Source: DATAXP01 sp036272935 (GTDB lineage Bacteria; Planctomycetota; Planctomycetia; Pirellulales; PNKZ01). From it: a DNA stretch of 34,405 bases. This document shows, one piece after another, positions 17,024-24,490 of the stretch (its first letter is position 1; each line of letters opens with the position of its first letter). Location of the stretch: assembly GCA_036272935.1 (NCBI GenBank), contig DATAXP010000158.1:1-34405 (forward strand), read 5' to 3'. Both the position numbers and the translations under genes were made by a program. Below the pieces are notes generated by a model. It did not search any database and was not told where the DNA came from. It saw only the letters and a program-made list of their open reading frames with translations.

Positions 17024-17688
17024 TCCTGCTGCGCGATGTCAAAAAATCGTTTGTCGATCCCGAGGGGGAGGTGCTGCCGATTCTCGACGTGGCGGAGTTT
17101 CACGTCGCGGCCGGCGAGCAGGTGCTGCTGATGGGTCGCAGCGGCTCGGGGAAGACTACGCTGCTGCAAATCATCGCGGGGCTGGCGAGGCCCGATTCGG
17201 GCCTGGTGCAAGTCGCGGGTCAGGACATCACCAAGCTGTCCGAGGCGGTCCGCGACCGATTCCGGGCGCAGAATCTGGGCTACGTGTTTCAAACGTTCAA
17301 CCTGCTGCCCGGCTTTTCGGCGATCGAGAATGTGCTGCTGGCGATGAGCTTTGGCGGGCAGCGCAGCGATCGTGATCGGGCGGCGACGCTGCTCGGGCGC
17401 GTCGGCCTGGGGAAGCGTCTGCGGCACAAGCCCAGCATGCTCAGTGTCGGCGAGCAGCAGCGGGTCGCGGTCGCCCGCGCCCTGGCGAATCGGCCTAAGC
17501 TGCTCCTGGCCGACGAGCCGACCGCCAGCGTCGACGCGAAGCATCAGCAGCAGATCATCGACCTGATCCGCGACACGTGCCGCGAGGAAGATGTGGCGCT
17601 GCTCTTGGTGACGCATGCCCGCGAGGTGGCCGAGCAGTTCGAGCGCGTCGAGCAGTTGGAGCAATTCAACCAGGCCCTGGCGGCCTGA
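17020..17688 (+). CDS. ABC transporter ATP-binding protein (LolD/MacB type)
   Basis: A 222-residue cytoplasmic ATPase. Motifs are Walker A GRSGSGKTT (39-47), Q-loop VFQTFNLLPGFSAIENV (from residue 89), signature LSVGEQQR (141-148), Walker B LLLADEP (161-167) and the switch histidine (199) in LVTHAREV. The FNLLPGFSAIENV segment is characteristic of the MacB/LolD/FtsE branch, which pairs with FtsX-like permeases and performs mechanotransmission rather than classical import. The partner permease follows 51 bases downstream. The start ATG 17020 is the first possible and matches the family start, but it lacks a ribosome site. It is the first gene of the six-gene operon. Confidence 0.93.
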   Translation: MLLLRDVKKSFVDPEGEVLPILDVAEFHVAAGEQVLLMGRSGSGKTTLLQIIAGLARPDSGLVQVAGQDITKLSEAVRDRFRAQNLGYVFQTFNLLPGFSAIENVLLAMSFGGQRSDRDRAATLLGRVGLGKRLRHKPSMLSVGEQQRVAVARALANRPKLLLADEPTASVDAKHQQQIIDLIRDTCREEDVALLLVTHAREVAEQFERVEQLEQFNQALAA

Positions 17689-17696
17689 CGGCGAGC

Positions 17697-17714
17697 GGGG
17701 GCAGTCATGCCCCC
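17697..17714 (+). other. GGGGGCA/TGCCCCC hairpin between ATPase and permease genes
   Basis: A perfect 7-base inverted repeat with a 4-base loop lies just after the ATPase stop. The first possible ATG of the permease frame (17707) falls inside it, which argues for initiation at the downstream ATG 17740 unless the hairpin modulates translation. There is no T-tract, so it is not an obvious terminator. Confidence 0.5.
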
Positions 17715-17739
17715 GGTAACAAGAGACAACGCACAGCCC

Positions 17740-19077
17740 ATGAGCCTTTGGAAGATCGCCTGGCGGAGCATGCAGTGGCGGGGACTGTCGTCGGCGCTCA
17801 CGGCGCTGTCGATGGCGCTGGGCGTGGCGCTGATCGTGGCGGTGCTCGTGATGTATGGCGTGCTGAGCCGTTCGTTCGCCAAGGGGGCGCAGGGTTTCGA
17901 CTTGATCGTCGGCGCCAAGGGCGGAAGGCTGCAGCTCGTGCTCAACACGGTGTACCACCTGAGTACGCCAATCGAGAACATTCCGTGGACGTACTACAAG
18001 GAGTTTCGCCCCGGCGGAAAATACGCGTCGGAAGTCAGCGCGGCGATTCCTTACTGCCTGGGCGATAACTTCGAGGGCTATCGCGTCGTCGGCACCACTG
18101 CCGAGCTGTTCCAGATCGAGTACGTACCAGGCGAGCACTACCAGTTCGCGTCGGGTCGGAATTTCGAAAGCGATCATTACTTCGAAGCGGTGATTGGTTC
18201 GCAGGTGGCGTACTTCACCGGGCTGCGCGTGGGAAGCAAGTTCGAGCCGACGCATGGCGTATCCGACGACGGCCAGGGGCACAAGCACGATGCCTTCCGC
18301 GTGGTCGGCATCCTCGATCCGACCGGCACCCCCAACGACCGCGCGCTGTTCGTCAACATTGAAGGCTTCTTCTTGTTGGCCGGACATGCGAAGGAAGCGC
18401 CCGGCGAGAGCCACGCGGCACACGAACACGCGCACGATCACGATCATGCCGACTCGCACGAGCATCATCACGAACCGTTGCCCGAGAACCAGCGCGAGGT
18501 GACCGCCATCCTGGTCCGCACCGCCAGTCCGCTGGTGATGCTCTCGCTGCCGCGGCGGATCAACAAGGAGCCGTTCGCCCAGGCGGTGATGCCGGCCCGC
18601 GAGATTTACGCCCTGTTCGAAGGAATCTTGGGCAACTTGCGCACGGTGCTGCTGGTGCTGGCCGTGGTGGTGGTGGTCGTGGCGAGCGTCGGCGTGATGG
18701 TGAGCATCTATAATTCGATGAGCGATCGACGGCGTGAGGTGGCGATCATGCGTTCGCTCGGGGCCGGGCGGCGCACCGTGTTGGTGATCGTGCTGCTAGA
18801 AGCGACGCTGCTGGCATTGGGAGGCGGGTTGCTGGGTCTGGCCATGGGGCATGGCCTGATCGGGGCCCTCAACCCGTTGATCGAGGCCGAAACCGGCGTA
18901 AGCATCGGCCCGTGGGAGTTTCCGATGTATGATGCACGTATCGGCGACGTGCTCGAACTTCGGGTGCCGCTGGAACTGGTGTTGATTCCGGGGCTGATAC
19001 TCGCGGCGATCGTGGCAGGGTTGTTGCCGGCGGTGGCGGCGTATCGGACGGATGTGGCGAAAACGCTTTCGGGGTAA
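17740..19077 (+). CDS. FtsX/MacB-type ABC permease with histidine-rich extracytoplasmic loop
   Basis: A 445-residue permease with the MacB/FtsX topology: one N-terminal membrane helix (SLSMALGVALIVAVLVMYG region), a large extracytoplasmic domain, and three C-terminal helices (LLVLAVVVVVVASVGVMVSI, VIVLLEATLLALGGGLLGLA, VLIPGLILAAIVAGLLPAV). The cytoplasmic coupling segment SDRRREVAIMRSLGAGRR is intact. The periplasmic domain holds a striking histidine cluster at residues 225-244, ten His in twenty residues (SHAAHEHAHDHDHADSHEHH), as in metal-binding loops. Homologous ABC/DUF3299 operons in gammaproteobacteria are reported to respond to zinc, so a metal-linked function is an inference here. 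Start ATG 17740 (MSLWKIAWRSM) is favoured by family length. ATG 17707 would add 11 residues. Confidence 0.88.
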   Translation: MSLWKIAWRSMQWRGLSSALTALSMALGVALIVAVLVMYGVLSRSFAKGAQGFDLIVGAKGGRLQLVLNTVYHLSTPIENIPWTYYKEFRPGGKYASEVSAAIPYCLGDNFEGYRVVGTTAELFQIEYVPGEHYQFASGRNFESDHYFEAVIGSQVAYFTGLRVGSKFEPTHGVSDDGQGHKHDAFRVVGILDPTGTPNDRALFVNIEGFFLLAGHAKEAPGESHAAHEHAHDHDHADSHEHHHEPLPENQREVTAILVRTASPLVMLSLPRRINKEPFAQAVMPAREIYALFEGILGNLRTVLLVLAVVVVVVASVGVMVSIYNSMSDRRREVAIMRSLGAGRRTVLVIVLLEATLLALGGGLLGLAMGHGLIGALNPLIEAETGVSIGPWEFPMYDARIGDVLELRVPLELVLIPGLILAAIVAGLLPAVAAYRTDVAKTLSG

Positions 19078-19084
19078 AGGAGAG

Positions 19085-19111
19085 TGCAAAATGCAAAACG
19101 CAAAATGCAAA
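19085..19111. repeat. TGCAAAA heptamer repeat overlapping a gene start
   Basis: Three to four degenerate copies of the 7-base unit (TGCAAAA, TGCAAAA, CGCAAAA, TGCAAAG) span the ribosome site to the start of the next coding region. They encode the MQNAKCK N-terminus of the first CPFC protein. It is the same unit as at 9963-9991 in the reverse sense. Confidence 0.7.
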
Positions 19112-20659
19112 GTGATCCTGGCCCTGACGATCTACCTTGCCGCCGCACCGCTCGCCCGCGCTTGCCCGTTTTGCAGCGCCGTGCAGCAGACGCTCACCGA
19201 GGAGATTTCCGGGGCTGATGCCGTGGTGATCGGCAAGCTGACGTCGGCACCCGCGGCCGCAGCCGCCGCCCAAGGGGCGACCACCAAGTTCGAGATCGCC
19301 AAGGTGCTCAAGGGCGGGAAGCTGCTCGAAGGGGTCCGGACGATCGAGGTGCTGTATTTCGGTGACCAGGATCCAGGCACCGAGTTCCTGATCATCGGCA
19401 CCGATCCCAAGCAACTCGCCTGGGGAACGCCGACGGCACTCAGCCCGCGGGCGGTGAAGTACGTCAGCCAACTCGTGAAACTGCCCGAGAGTGGCCCCGA
19501 GCGGCTGATGTTCTTTCAGAACTACTTCGAGGATGCCGATCCGCTGCTGGCCGGCGACTCGTACGACGAGTTCGCCAAGGCCCCCTATGCCGACATCTCC
19601 AAGCTGAAGGATCGGCTCGACCACGACAAGCTGTTGGGCTGGATCAAGACAACCGAAACCTCCACCAGTCGCCGGCGGTTGTACCTGACGCTGCTTGGCA
19701 TCTGCGGCCAGCCGTCGGACGTGCCCGAGCTGGAAGCGATGATCCGCACCGACGACCGCACGATGCGCACCGCGCTCGATGCGCTGATCGCCTGCTATCT
19801 CAACCTGCGCGGCCCCGACGGTCTGCCGCTGGTCGAGGACCTGTTTCTCAAGAATGCCAAGGCCGAGTACACCGACACCTATGCCACGATCATGGCCCTG
19901 CGGTTCCACGGCCAGGAAACCAAGGTCATTCCGCGCGATCGACTGGTGGCGGCGATGCGGTTGATGCTCGATCGGCCGCAGTTGGCCGACCTCGTGATTC
20001 CCGACCTGGCCCGCTGGGAAGATTGGTCGGTGATGGATCGGCTCGTCGATCTGTTCAAGCAAGCGACCGACGAGTCGATCTGGGTGCGCGTGCCGGTGAT
20101 CAACTACCTGCGCGCCTGCCCGCTGCCCGAAGCGAAAGAGAAGATCGACGAGTTGGCGAAGATCGATCCCGACGCGGTGCGCCGAGCGAGCAACTTCTTC
20201 CCGCTCGGCGGCGCCAAGCCGCCGCCCGGAGCGCAGCGACCAAAAGAGGACTCCGCGCAGCGACCCAAAGATGGCGCGCAGCAGCCGAACGACGCGGCGG
20301 AGCCCAAGGAAAACGCAAAGCCGGCCAAGGCCGACAGCAGCAACGCCTCGCCCGACAATGCCAACGCCTTGGCCGCCGCCGACGCGCCGGCTGACGAAGG
20401 CGCCGCGGCAGCGGACCAGGCGCCGCCGGCCGCCGATGCTGAGACTCCACAAGAGAAAGAAGAGCTTACTACAGACAATGCCGACGTGGCCAAGGTGCCG
20501 CCCCGCCCCGACGATGCCTCGGAAATCGCCCCTCCCGATGCCGAGCCGCAAGAGCAGTCGATCGGCCGCGGGGTGGTGTTGTCGATTGCGTTGGGCGTCG
20601 GTATCGGACTGTTCGTGGTGATGGCGGTCATTTTGCGGTCCGGGTCGCCGCGCGTCTGA
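19091..20659 (+). CDS. Secreted CPFC-motif protein, HEAT-like body and C-terminal membrane anchor (copy 1)
   Basis: A 522-residue protein of no named family. The start ATG 19091 follows AAAGGAG (from 19076) that overlaps the permease stop. The N-terminal KVILALTIYLAAAPLARA is a signal peptide and CPFC (25-28) follows at once, with CXXC geometry suitable for metal or disulphide chemistry. Residues ~35-115 look like a small beta-barrel of the NTR/TIMP-like style (GADAVVIGKL, FEIAKVLKGGKLLEGVRTIE, PGTEFLIIG). Residues ~140-370 are helical repeats. An Ala/Pro/Lys-rich linker (from about residue 375) and one hydrophobic helix (VVLSIALGVGIGLFVVMAVI) end the protein, placing it on the outside of the cytoplasmic membrane. 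The gene at 21796 is a paralogue. It sits between the permease and the DUF3299 genes in the operon. Confidence 0.8.
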   Translation: MQNAKCKVILALTIYLAAAPLARACPFCSAVQQTLTEEISGADAVVIGKLTSAPAAAAAAQGATTKFEIAKVLKGGKLLEGVRTIEVLYFGDQDPGTEFLIIGTDPKQLAWGTPTALSPRAVKYVSQLVKLPESGPERLMFFQNYFEDADPLLAGDSYDEFAKAPYADISKLKDRLDHDKLLGWIKTTETSTSRRRLYLTLLGICGQPSDVPELEAMIRTDDRTMRTALDALIACYLNLRGPDGLPLVEDLFLKNAKAEYTDTYATIMALRFHGQETKVIPRDRLVAAMRLMLDRPQLADLVIPDLARWEDWSVMDRLVDLFKQATDESIWVRVPVINYLRACPLPEAKEKIDELAKIDPDAVRRASNFFPLGGAKPPPGAQRPKEDSAQRPKDGAQQPNDAAEPKENAKPAKADSSNASPDNANALAAADAPADEGAAAADQAPPAADAETPQEKEELTTDNADVAKVPPRPDDASEIAPPDAEPQEQSIGRGVVLSIALGVGIGLFVVMAVILRSGSPRV

Positions 20660-20671
20660 TAGGCTTGGGTT

Positions 20672-21346
20672 ATGAGTGTGGACGTGCGTCCCAGGCCGGT
20701 CCGTTTCGCCCCCGAGGCCGATGAGGCACTGCCGTATCGCGCTGTCAGCCGGCTGGCGGTACTCAGTCTGGCGCTGGGGTTGTTCTCGGCTGTGGCGCTG
20801 CTCGATTGGCCCTTGGCCATTGTGCCGGCCGTCGGGATCGTCAGCGGCCTGGTTGCCTGGCGACATGTGCGCTGGCACGACGACACGCTCACCGGTGCGG
20901 TGCTGGCCCGGTGGGGCATCGCGCTGAGCGCCGTGTTCTGGACCGCCGGCTGGGGACGGTTGAGCTACGAATACGCCACCGAGATTCCGCCGGGATACCA
21001 GCGGCTCACGTTCGCCGAGTTGCAGCCCGATCCGGCACGTCCCGACGAGGCGATTCCTCCGGCAGCCCGTGCGGCTGACGGCAAGCGCGTGTTTCTCAAG
21101 GGCTACGTGCTGCCGGGACGACAAACCGAAGGGATTCAAGAATTCGTGCTCGTCTGGACCAGTGGCGACTGTTGTTTCGGCAGCGATCCGTTGCCGACGC
21201 ATATGGTGGCCGTCACGCTCGACGAGCCGCTGCGGCTCTCGTACACGACGCGGTTGCGCAAGGTGGCAGGCACGTTTCACGTCGAACCCGGCTCGGCCGA
21301 CGGCAAGAGTGTGGTCTACAAGCTCCAAGCGGATTACCTGCAATGA
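20672..21346 (+). CDS. DUF3299 domain protein with N-terminal membrane helices
   Basis: A 224-residue protein. Residues ~27-65 and ~73-93 are hydrophobic (LAVLSLALGLFSAVALLDWP, LAIVPAVGIVSGLVAW, WGIALSAVFWTAGW), giving two to three membrane helices. The C-terminal DUF3299-like domain contains DGKRVFLKGYVLPGRQTEGI, EFVLVWTSGDCCFGSDPLPT with CCFG at 167-170, and a terminal KVAGTFHVE block. DUF3299 proteins are small beta-rich extracytoplasmic proteins of unknown activity, known from operons with MacB-like ABC transporters. The adjacent cysteines suggest metal or thiol chemistry (inference). It starts 12 bases after the first CPFC gene, and its stop overlaps the next start (ATGA). Confidence 0.85.
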   Translation: MSVDVRPRPVRFAPEADEALPYRAVSRLAVLSLALGLFSAVALLDWPLAIVPAVGIVSGLVAWRHVRWHDDTLTGAVLARWGIALSAVFWTAGWGRLSYEYATEIPPGYQRLTFAELQPDPARPDEAIPPAARAADGKRVFLKGYVLPGRQTEGIQEFVLVWTSGDCCFGSDPLPTHMVAVTLDEPLRLSYTTRLRKVAGTFHVEPGSADGKSVVYKLQADYLQ

Positions 21347-21789
21347 TTCTCGGGCGAATTGCGATCTTGTTCTTGTTGCTGTCGGTCGCGTTGCCGTGCC
21401 TCGCTGCCGACGACGCGGCACGCCAGGAGATCACGTTCGACACGATCAAGTTTCCGATGGAGAAGACCGACGAGTTCAAGCGCTCGATGCTCACTCCCGA
21501 GATCGAAAAGCTCGGAGGAAAGCGCGTGCGCATCCGTGGTTACATCTTGCCGAGCTTTCAACAATCGGGGATCACGCAGTTCGTGCTGGTGCGCGACAAC
21601 ATGCAGTGCTGCTTCGGCCCCGGAGCGGCGCTGTACGATTGCATCGTCGTCGAAATGAAGCCGGGCAAGAGCACGAACTTCACCGTCCGTCCCGTGGCGG
21701 TCGAAGGGACCTTCGCCGTCCACGAGTTTCTCGATCCCGATGGCAAGCCGCTGGCGATCTACCATCTCGACGGCGATGCGGTGGAATAG
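21343..21789 (+). CDS. Secreted DUF3299 domain protein
   Basis: A 148-residue exported protein: signal peptide ILGRIAILFLLLSVALPCLA, then a DUF3299-like domain with FDTIKFPMEKTDEFKRSMLT, LGGKRVRIRGYILPSFQQSG, QFVLVRDNMQCCFGPGAALY, a further cysteine at residue 100, and the VEGTFAVHEF ending. CCFG is at 89-92, the same position in the fold as in the preceding gene, so the two are diverged duplicates of one domain, the first membrane-tethered and the second apparently soluble or lipid-free. The start ATG 21343 overlaps the upstream stop as ATGA, implying coupled translation. The function is unknown. Confidence 0.87.
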   Translation: MILGRIAILFLLLSVALPCLAADDAARQEITFDTIKFPMEKTDEFKRSMLTPEIEKLGGKRVRIRGYILPSFQQSGITQFVLVRDNMQCCFGPGAALYDCIVVEMKPGKSTNFTVRPVAVEGTFAVHEFLDPDGKPLAIYHLDGDAVE

Positions 21790-21795
21790 GCAGAA

Positions 21796-22941
21796 ATGAA
21801 AACCGCAAATGAACGCAGATGGACGCGGATCGAGCAAGTTGCGTTAATCTTTATCTGCGTTTATCTGCGTTTATCCGCGGTTTCGTTGCTCGCTTGTCCG
21901 TTCTGCACGGTGCAGCAACCGACGTTTGCCGAGCGGCGTGAGGCGGCGCGTGTGGTCCTCCTGGCCGAGGCAATCGAGGCGATCGACGCCGCGGCGCACG
22001 AGGCACGCTACCGTGTTCATCGCGTGCTCAAAGGCGATTGGAAGTCACACAAGGAACCGCGAATCGCGCTGTCCGGCGAGCAAGCGCCTCGGCCGGGCAC
22101 GCTGGCCATCTTGCTTGCCGAGCCGGCGTGGTCGGCCATCCCAGTCGACGAAACATCCGCGGCGTACTTTGTTCGCGCGCCAGCGTTGCGGCTGCCGGCG
22201 GCGGAGCGACTTCCGTACTTCGTTCCCTATTTGGAATACCGCGATGCCGCGGTGGCCGGAGACGCACATGCTGAATTCGGGCGCGCGGCACTCGACGACG
22301 TTGCACGAGTAGCCCGGTTGGTGCCGATGGCTTCGCTGCGCGCGTGGATCGTCGATGACGACGTGCGCGAGACGCACAAGGGGTTGTACGGGCTGCTGCT
22401 GGGACTGGCGAGCGACGAAACCGATCGCCGGCTGAACACCGAGTTGCTCGAGCGATTGATCGCCGCGCCGTCGAACGATTTCCGCGCCGGCTTCGACGGC
22501 GTGCTCGGCGGATACCTGCTGCTGTCTGGCGAACCAGGGCTTGAACGGCTCGGGCAGCGATTCATCGCCAACAAGAGTGCCGCGCACGGCGACGTGCTGC
22601 ATCTGCTCACGGCATTGCGATTCTATCGCGAATATGGAAAAGAGATCTCCCCCGCGCGGCTGGCACAGGCGGTGCGCCCGTTGCTGACGCGGCCGGAGTT
22701 TGCCGCGGCCGTGATCGTCGATCTTGCCCGTTGGCAAGCCTGGGATGCCACGCCCGAGGTGGTGCGGCTGGCCACCGTGGCCGACAACGCCGATCCCGCG
22801 GTGCAGCGTGCCGCGATCGGCTACTTGTTGGCGTGCCCCAGCGACGAGGCGCGACGGGTGCTGTCGGAACTGCGCGTGACAGCACCCGAGCGCGTGGCCG
22901 AGGCCGAGCGCGCCGGCGCATTATTCGGCGCGGGGCGGTAA
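21796..22941 (+). CDS. Secreted CPFC-motif protein (copy 2), paralogue of the 19091 gene
   Basis: A 381-residue protein starting six bases after the DUF3299 gene. The N-terminus (EQVALIFICVYLRLSAVSLLA then CPFC at 34-37) is a signal peptide encoded by an ACGCAGAT-type inverted repeat. LLAC could also act as a lipobox. It matches copy 1 over most of its length: ACPFCTVQQPTFAE against ACPFCSAVQQTLTE, RVHRVLKGDWKSH against FEIAKVLKGGKLL, and VAGDAHAEFGRAA against LAGDSYDEFAKAP. Likewise LLTRPEFAAAVIVDLARWQA corresponds to MLDRPQLADLVIPDLARWED. It lacks the Pro/Ala linker and the C-terminal membrane helix of copy 1. The family is not recognised. Presence of both copies in one operon suggests they act as a pair, one anchored and one free. 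Confidence 0.8.
   Translation: MKTANERRWTRIEQVALIFICVYLRLSAVSLLACPFCTVQQPTFAERREAARVVLLAEAIEAIDAAAHEARYRVHRVLKGDWKSHKEPRIALSGEQAPRPGTLAILLAEPAWSAIPVDETSAAYFVRAPALRLPAAERLPYFVPYLEYRDAAVAGDAHAEFGRAALDDVARVARLVPMASLRAWIVDDDVRETHKGLYGLLLGLASDETDRRLNTELLERLIAAPSNDFRAGFDGVLGGYLLLSGEPGLERLGQRFIANKSAAHGDVLHLLTALRFYREYGKEISPARLAQAVRPLLTRPEFAAAVIVDLARWQAWDATPEVVRLATVADNADPAVQRAAIGYLLACPSDEARRVLSELRVTAPERVAEAERAGALFGAGR
21799..21883. repeat. ACGCAGAT-type inverted repeat forming a signal-peptide coding region
   Basis: The left arm (21799-21830, AAAACCGCAAATGAACGCAG...) and right arm (21847-21883, ending TTTATCCGCGGTTT) are imperfect inverted copies of an ACCGCxxATxAACGCAGAT unit. Read through in the plus sense they encode residues ~2-30 of the second CPFC protein, including its hydrophobic core IFICVYLRLSA. 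This is the third case in the window where a low-complexity repeat supplies an N-terminal export signal. Confidence 0.65.
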
Positions 22942-22952
22942 TCGTAAATTTG

Positions 22953-22972
22953 GCCGCGTCGCTTGCGACGCG
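22953..22972. repeat. Short copy of the GCCGCGTCGCTTGCGACGCG dispersed repeat
   Basis: The 20 bases contain an 8-base perfect hairpin (CGCGTCGC and GCGACGCG around TT). It is the same word as the arms of the 6793-6849 hairpin. It lies between the CPFC operon and the ricT gene and may form a small terminator-like structure, but there is no T-tract. Confidence 0.65.
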
Positions 22973-23013
22973 CGTCGACCGATGAACGGGTAGCCCAACG
23001 TGGCGAATCTCGC

Positions 23014-23019
23014 TATACT
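23014..23019 (+). promoter_or_regulatory. Candidate -10 element for the ricT-like gene
   Basis: TATACT (5 of 6 to TATAAT) lies about 55 bases before the chosen start codon and downstream of the short hairpin. No good -35 hexamer is at the expected distance, so this is a weak call. Confidence 0.35.
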
Positions 23020-23074
23020 GCCTGCCGCAATTCTGTCGCATTCTCGACATCGTTTCTTCCGTGCATTGCGAAGC

Positions 23075-23878
23075 ATGCCGAAATACGTTGTTCGCTGTGG
23101 CTCAATGCGTGCGCTGGGCATTTTCGGCTCGAGTGACACGCTGCGCCGCGGCGCCCGCGTGATCGCACGCACCGATCGCGGCATGGAAGCGGGTGAGGTG
23201 CTTTGCGAAGCGACCGAACAGGGGGTGGCGCAGATTTCCGACCCGCGCCGCGGCCAGGTGATGCGCATCATGACCGGCGACGATGAGCGCGAACTGATGC
23301 GGCTCCGCGCCCAGCAGCTCAGCGAATATCGCGTCTGCCAGCAGAAGGCCGCCGAGCTAAAGCTGGAAATGGAGATCGTCGATGTCGAACACATCTTCGG
23401 CGGCGAGCGGATCGTGGTGTATTACCTGGCCGAGAACCGCATCGACTTTCGGGAGTTGGTGAAGCTGCTGGCGGCCGAGTTCCAGACGCGGATCGAGATG
23501 CGGCAGATCGGCGTGCGCGACGAGGCGAAGCTGCTGGCCGACTACGGCGACTGCGGCAAGCCGGTCTGCTGCAACACGCACTTGTCGGAAATGCCGCCGG
23601 TGTCGATGAAGATGGCGAAACTGCAAAAGGCGACGCTCGACCCGACGAAAATCTCGGGCCGCTGCGGACGCCTGAAGTGCTGCCTGCGCTACGAGTACGA
23701 CACGTACGAAGAATTGCAGAAGGATTTGCCGCCGGTCGGGGCGAACATCGTCACCAGCAACGGGCGCGGCCGCGTGCTGGCCCAGGAGATTCTGGCCGGC
23801 CAACTGCTGGTGGAAATGGAAGATCATCGGCGCGTCTTGATGCCAGCCGCCGAGGTGCTTACAGTGCTCGGTCGGTAA
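23075..23878 (+). CDS. ricT: PSP1/RicT (YaaT) family protein
   Basis: A 267-residue cytoplasmic PSP1-domain protein. The core block NRIDFRELVKLLAAEFQTRI is followed by GDCGKPVCCNTHL and ISGRCGRLKCCLRYEYDTYE, the two cysteine clusters that in Bacillus RicT take part in iron-sulphur cluster binding within the RicAFT (Y-complex) that promotes mRNA maturation by RNase Y. The C-terminal beta-rich PSP1 part ends EDHRRVLMPAAEVLTV. ATG 23075 (MPKYVVRCG) is taken as start because similarity begins there. A non-ATG start at 23000 would add 25 residues that look like translated leader. No partner RicA or RicF is visible, so the full complex cannot be claimed. The Minf_1886 gene follows 84 bases downstream. 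Confidence 0.9.
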   Translation: MPKYVVRCGSMRALGIFGSSDTLRRGARVIARTDRGMEAGEVLCEATEQGVAQISDPRRGQVMRIMTGDDERELMRLRAQQLSEYRVCQQKAAELKLEMEIVDVEHIFGGERIVVYYLAENRIDFRELVKLLAAEFQTRIEMRQIGVRDEAKLLADYGDCGKPVCCNTHLSEMPPVSMKMAKLQKATLDPTKISGRCGRLKCCLRYEYDTYEELQKDLPPVGANIVTSNGRGRVLAQEILAGQLLVEMEDHRRVLMPAAEVLTVLGR

Positions 23879-23962
23879 CGTGGGCCGGGCAAGGAGCCGA
23901 GCAAGCCAGCGGGGCGGCGGCAGAACCAATGGATTTGATGTCAAGCGAGTGCGTTTCGACGT

Positions 23963-24478
23963 ATGACCATGGCTGAATCACGTCTTTCGATTGCCGAGTT
24001 GCTCCGCCAGGATCGACGCTACAAGCTGGAAGCCTATGCGTTCGTGTTCGAGGCGTTGCGGTACGGGCACGAAGTGCTGGACATGGGGGCTGCTGCGAAG
24101 CCAACCGCGGCGAAGCCGCCAGCGGCCGCCAAACCGTCGAAGGGCGCTTCGCGCGCCGCCGAAACGCCCCCCGCGACCAAGGAAGGTAAGGAGCCGGCCG
24201 AGCGCCATCTCACCGGCCAGGAACTGTGCGAGGCGATCCGCCAGTACGCGCTCGAGCAGTACGGCTTCATGGCCCGCAGGGTATTCGAGACCTGGGGGGT
24301 GCGCAACACGGGCGACTTCGGCGAGATCGTGTTCAACCTGATTCGCACCGGCGAGATGCGGAAAACCAAGACCGATCGCCGTGAGGATTTCGAGAACGTG
24401 TTCGACTTTGAGAGCGGGCTGTGCGATAGCTTTTGCATCAAGCCGCCGGTCGAGCGCCCCAAGCCCCCGGCAGGGTAG
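23963..24478 (+). CDS. Minf_1886 family protein
   Basis: A 171-residue cytoplasmic protein. The N-terminal block IAELLRQDRRYKLEAYAFVF, the HLTGQELCEAIRQYALEQYG motif, and FETWGVRNTGDFGEIVFNLI followed by GEMRKTKTDRREDFENVFDF are diagnostic of this family, which is common in Planctomycetota and Verrucomicrobiota and has no known biochemical role. Between the first two blocks is an inserted Ala/Lys/Pro-rich low-complexity stretch (residues ~43-78, e.g. KPTAAKPPAAAKPSKGASRA), longer than the linker usual for the family. ATG 23963 or 23969 could initiate, and neither has a strong ribosome site. It is probably co-transcribed with ricT. Confidence 0.88.
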   Translation: MTMAESRLSIAELLRQDRRYKLEAYAFVFEALRYGHEVLDMGAAAKPTAAKPPAAAKPSKGASRAAETPPATKEGKEPAERHLTGQELCEAIRQYALEQYGFMARRVFETWGVRNTGDFGEIVFNLIRTGEMRKTKTDRREDFENVFDFESGLCDSFCIKPPVERPKPPAG

Positions 24479-24490
24479 GAATCATCGCCG

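Noticed and set aside
18869..21421. 850-residue minus-strand frame across the CPFC and DUF3299 genes
   Set aside because: His/Arg-rich antisense translation. The plus strand has signal peptides, ribosome sites and paralogous products.
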